Positions 63,001 to 64,000 of a stretch of 64,000 nt of DNA are shown here, piece after piece. A model generated the notes under the pieces. That model did no database searches, had not been told where the DNA came from, and saw nothing but the letters and a program-made list of their open reading frames with translations. Within the stretch, counting starts at the first letter, position 1, and each line of letters starts with the position of its first letter. Source of the DNA: Phyllobacterium sp. YR531 (GTDB lineage: Bacteria; Pseudomonadota; Alphaproteobacteria; Rhizobiales; Rhizobiaceae); NCBI RefSeq assembly GCF_000282595.1, contig NZ_AKIZ01000017.1, forward strand, positions 1 to 64,000. Direction: 5' to 3'. The translations under genes were made by a program, and so were the position numbers.

Positions 63001-64000
63001 CGACTGCTGATTATAACGGATCGGCACAACTCAGCATTCAAACCAGCGACGGTGCACTTGCCGACAGCGATACAGTAGACATCAACATCGTTGCGGTTGC
63101 TGATATTGCTGATGACAATGCGACAACCGATGAAGACGTTGCGGTTAACATCCCTGTGCTGGCCAACGATAGTTTCGAGAATTCCGGGCGTGCAATCACC
63201 GCCATAAACGGGATCGCAATTATTGCGGGTGGACCAGCCATTAATGTCAGCAATGGACAGGTCCAGCTCAATGCCAACGGCACACTGACCTTTACACCAA
63301 CCACTGATTTCAATGGCCAGACGAGCTTTACCTATACGGTTACTTCTGGCGGGCGGACGGAAACTGCGACCGTCAATGTCGATGTCGCGTCTATCAACAC
63401 ACCACCGACAAATACCCTGCCAGCCGGTTATACAACGCTTGAAGACAATCCGCTCGGTTTGACCGGGTTGCAAATATCCGATGCCGATGCAGGAACCGGA
63501 AGTGTTTCGGTCACGCTCTCCGTCAATGCGGGTACATTGTCAGCTCTTGCCGGATCAAATGTGTCGGTTTCCGGTTCCGGTACTGGCACACTGATTTTGA
63601 CGGGCACACTTGCTGATATCAATGCATATCTCTCGGCAGCTTCGAGACCTACCTTTAGCCCGGCAGCCAATGCTTCCGGTACCGTCACTTTGACGATGAC
63701 CACTAATGACAACGGTAATACAGGTGGACCGGCTCTGATAGATGTCGATACGTCGACGATCACCATAACGCCAGTCAATGATGCGCCTTCTGGCGTTGAC
63801 CAGACAGTGACTGTCAACGAAGACACAACATTTACCTTTACCCCGGCAAATTTTGGCTTCACCGACCCTAATGACAACCCCGGAAACACACTGGCGGCTG
63901 TCGTTATCACCACTATACCGCTCAACGGCACTTTGGCGCTGAACGGAACCGCGGTGACTGCTGGCCAGGTTATACTGGCGAGTGATATCGCCAATCTAAC
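57006..64000 (+). CDS. Giant DUF4347 repeat protein, probable secreted adhesin (3' end beyond window)
   Basis: An uninterrupted reading frame of 2,331 codons from ATG 57006 to the right edge; the stop lies outside. There is no ordinary signal peptide. Residues 1-100 are Ala/Lys/Glu-rich and contain LEQRIAFDAAG (residues 35-45), resembling the LEPR-XLL motif at the N-terminus of many large exported proteins. A DUF4347 domain spans residues about 103-264, with AVHILSHGNQG (His157) and ILIYGCNFAEG (Cys201). After about 58,650 two kinds of cadherin/VCBS-like modules alternate, about 120-135 residues each, with VNDAPVNTLP, NEDT, GSGTLTAV, SGSGTGTLTLTGTLANINAYL and SYTENGTGVAIVD. A non-repeat Gly-rich insert lies near 59,030-59,560. 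The repeats and lack of Cys fit a calcium-binding, type I-secreted adhesin. It is divergent from the TolC/HlyD/M50-HlyD operon, its probable export machinery. Confidence 0.9.
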   Translation, partial: MNERFRLPKAAADKKQSLSASKQSAARYASMLMELEQRIAFDAAGVATVEKANEKAPTPEVDAQHEGAADKSSAKDHSALVEALNKTDVAKTEAPKAAEPVQVVFIDSSVTDYKDLLKDIKGDYKTVILNSSTDGVEQMAQVLKGMDNVSAVHILSHGNQGVLNLGMGTLTEQTMSGRYSDELQSIRGSLTDDADILIYGCNFAEGESGARAATLMSNLTGADVAASTDITGSSRHGGDWTLEYRAGVIDTDALRADNWDHMLAQTTINPGGGILADGSDGLKIYVTNLGQFQVTYQGKNQFYSNTITDTSVNLFNGMYMSVGNRVIGPDTGAENMTKVAWVSGGAQTLSGTGTAADPYVVATRLYYDANSNGVYNAATDVQVIVTTSYIAGTKYFTNNVTVTPPTSNNLAIKFYHAADTYLGGSDAGPAYALAPGIGSTTSTSADLQVIGVRRDAGTASEVFVGFAEVDGGRQFDRFYSGLYNGTGLYGGIANGGDITNTITTAANTDNGLGVQFNLGSGNTPTSFSYRLVFDSDTTLDLDANNSTAAGNNYVTSYGVGSNTPVNVVDSDIAITNVVADISRATVTLTNLQAGDTLSLLGVLPAGITASVAGNVVTLTGSASEASYQAALRQIVFNTSSSVLTNRSLTVSVFNEISSEATSANTTINVSRAPIVDLNSGTNPSQIITNGAAPGGGGWAAGGATGGVINGGYAWSGDSATGTLRQNGITGWDVGSAPSGAAQLTFDLAWNNGIPDNGAAATLEVSIGGVVYARITTGTIVGTPNVATVTFLNGASGSPSLIGSSAAGAWTPASITLNLPSTVAATGDLIFSYAAGTGGRDDIFIDNVSVFTQVDATAGNNFTNSYTENGVGVSIADTDNTVRDVDSTTMASATIVLTNAFAGDMLNIGSLPAGITGSIDTSIAGQITLTLSGTASKADYAAAIRAITFSSSSENPSTTNRVINVTVNDGALNSAVSTTTITVAAVNDAPVNTLPVAGWTTNEDTSFVLNGLSVTDPDATGIISVSLTVGSGTLTAVNGTGVTISGSGTGTLILSGTLANINAYLNSASAPTYVPVDNANGPVSLTMVTNDGGSSGTGGPLSDTDVRTITIVPVNDAPMVDLNGNPPVNVPVSGGGTFSQPSVDAGTERTNSVTFTLDNGQLVDQTRAVVSLTTIDDAFRIIVNGRAISGGIIGVDASNPAGTRLAFGDGSTVGTGWIANVNGLPRVEVRITETGIEFWGTRSTTSTVLEQLFFPAALSLPNFVAGTNTITIANADGNGAESMSGVVSVTTQSADFSTSYTEQGAGIAIVDNDTIIIDIDSANMSSATIVITNGQPGDLLAINGALPAGITANWNAATFTMTLTGSASKAAYETALEQIRYSSSSDNPTAGGSEPSRTLTVVANDGQLDSNVATTTIAITAVNDAPVNTLPGSYSGNEDTNIPLTGISISDGDANGGTITVTLNVGSGTLNAAAGGSVTVGGSGTGTLTLTGTLANINAYLAATSPTFTPGADFNGPVTLTMTTNDGGNTGTGGPLTDVDTRTITVVPVNDAPVLDLDASGAGTGYSTSYTENGTGVAIVDTDSSITDIDNANIASASIVIANGQAGDILAISGALPAGITATWNPATFTLTLSGSASKAAYETALEQVRYSSSSDNPSTTPRSINISVNDGAANSNVAVSTVNVVAVNDAPVNGIPGGGYTVNEDTPLPLTGLSVTDPDANGGTMTITLSVGSGTLSAANNAGVTVGGNGTGTLTLTGTLANINAYLASASAPSYTPVADFNGSVTLTMTSSDGALSDTDTATITINPVADIANDTATTNEDTATIINVNGNDSFENAGHQITAINGLPIAVGGTVAVSNGTVLLNANGTLTFTPNANVNGSASFTYTVTSGGTTETATVDVAITAVNDAPVNSVPSTQTTNEDTAVVFAPSSGNALTVTDVDGGVLTVTISVTNGTFSLAGIAGLTFTAGDGTADGTMTFSGTAAAINAALTGAAYVPTADYNGSAQLSIQTSDGALADSDTVDINIVAVADIADDNATTDEDVAVNIPVLANDSFENSGRAITAINGIAIIAGGPAINVSNGQVQLNANGTLTFTPTTDFNGQTSFTYTVTSGGRTETATVNVDVASINTPPTNTLPAGYTTLEDNPLGLTGLQISDADAGTGSVSVTLSVNAGTLSALAGSNVSVSGSGTGTLILTGTLADINAYLSAASRPTFSPAANASGTVTLTMTTNDNGNTGGPALIDVDTSTITITPVNDAPSGVDQTVTVNEDTTFTFTPANFGFTDPNDNPGNTLAAVVITTIPLNGTLALNGTAVTAGQVILASDIANL
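58650..63780 (+). repeat. Alternating cadherin/VCBS-like repeats in the giant gene
   Basis: In-frame repeats at the DNA level. The stretch around 61,095-61,166 (ending TTCGGATAATCC) recurs with few changes 810 bases later at 61,905-61,976, a spacing of 270 codons, equal to one pair of modules. GTCAATGATGC is the recurrent junction word (for example 59,959, 60,347, 61,266 and 62,064). The similarity decays from the centre outward, implying successive duplications. Confidence 0.8.

Noticed and set aside
62310-63473. A 387-residue open frame on the minus strand with many Cys and Arg
   Set aside because: It lies wholly opposite the giant repeat gene, is Cys/Arg/Gly-rich as expected for an antisense frame of repetitive sequence, and resembles no family.
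1-64000. tRNA genes, rRNA genes, insertion sequences and attachment sites
   Set aside because: No tRNA cloverleaf, rRNA signature, transposase gene, or flanking direct repeats were recognised when reading the window.

Overview
The window reads as chromosome of an alphaproteobacterium of the Hyphomicrobiales, most likely the Brucella/Ochrobactrum group. This is an inference from protein style, moderate GC in the genes, tightly packed operons and the large number of TRAP and ABC uptake systems run by GntR/FadR, IclR, LysR, AraC and RpiR regulators. I see no rRNA, tRNA, insertion sequence, prophage or CRISPR array. Function names rest on motif and family recognition; no database search was run.

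Layout. 381-7658 (minus strand): a ferric-siderophore/ferric-citrate type uptake locus made of a binding protein, two permeases, an ATPase, an RpiR-family regulator and a TonB-dependent receptor. 7659-8246: an AT-rich control region. 8247-14171: a classical autotransporter adhesin with 12 tandem Ig-like repeats. 14480-19404: TRAP transporter, FadR-type regulator, KduI and KdgF, for uptake and catabolism of unsaturated uronates. 19406-24752 (minus): a spermidine/putrescine-type ABC importer with an FAD-linked oxidase, next to a LysR regulator, an M20 amidohydrolase and an arginine-deiminase-superfamily enzyme (24882-28414). 28417-34501: AraC regulator, SnoaL-like protein, CPA2 antiporter with a cyclic-nucleotide-binding domain, ABC-F protein, HI0933-type flavoprotein. 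34511-41789: IclR regulator with an acyl-CoA synthetase, divergent from a Tat-type TRAP binding protein, a fused TRAP permease, an SDR and a tandem-PPC protein. 41792-50876: KdgD and a FadR-type regulator, divergent from a peptide/oligosaccharide-type ABC importer (five genes), UxuA and an IolB-like isomerase.

50883-64000 is the most unusual part. A minus-strand operon encodes a TolC-family lipoprotein, a small HlyD adaptor, a HlyD adaptor with a GAF-like N-terminus, and a site-2-protease (M50) fused to a HlyD adaptor. It is divergent from a giant repeat protein (57006 to beyond the right edge) that starts with a LEPR-like motif and a DUF4347 domain and continues in cadherin/VCBS-like repeats. 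The operon has the outer-membrane and adaptor parts of a type I-like secretion system but no ABC ATPase inside the window.

The catabolic regions look coordinated. Three TRAP/ABC loci for probable sugar acids feed KduI/KdgF, UxuA/IolB-like and KdgD steps. Two FadR-type regulators may read a shared operator core (TCATCATACAA or TCATACAA) that I see in front of all three relevant transcription units. Two iron promoters share a longer conserved element of about 42 bp.
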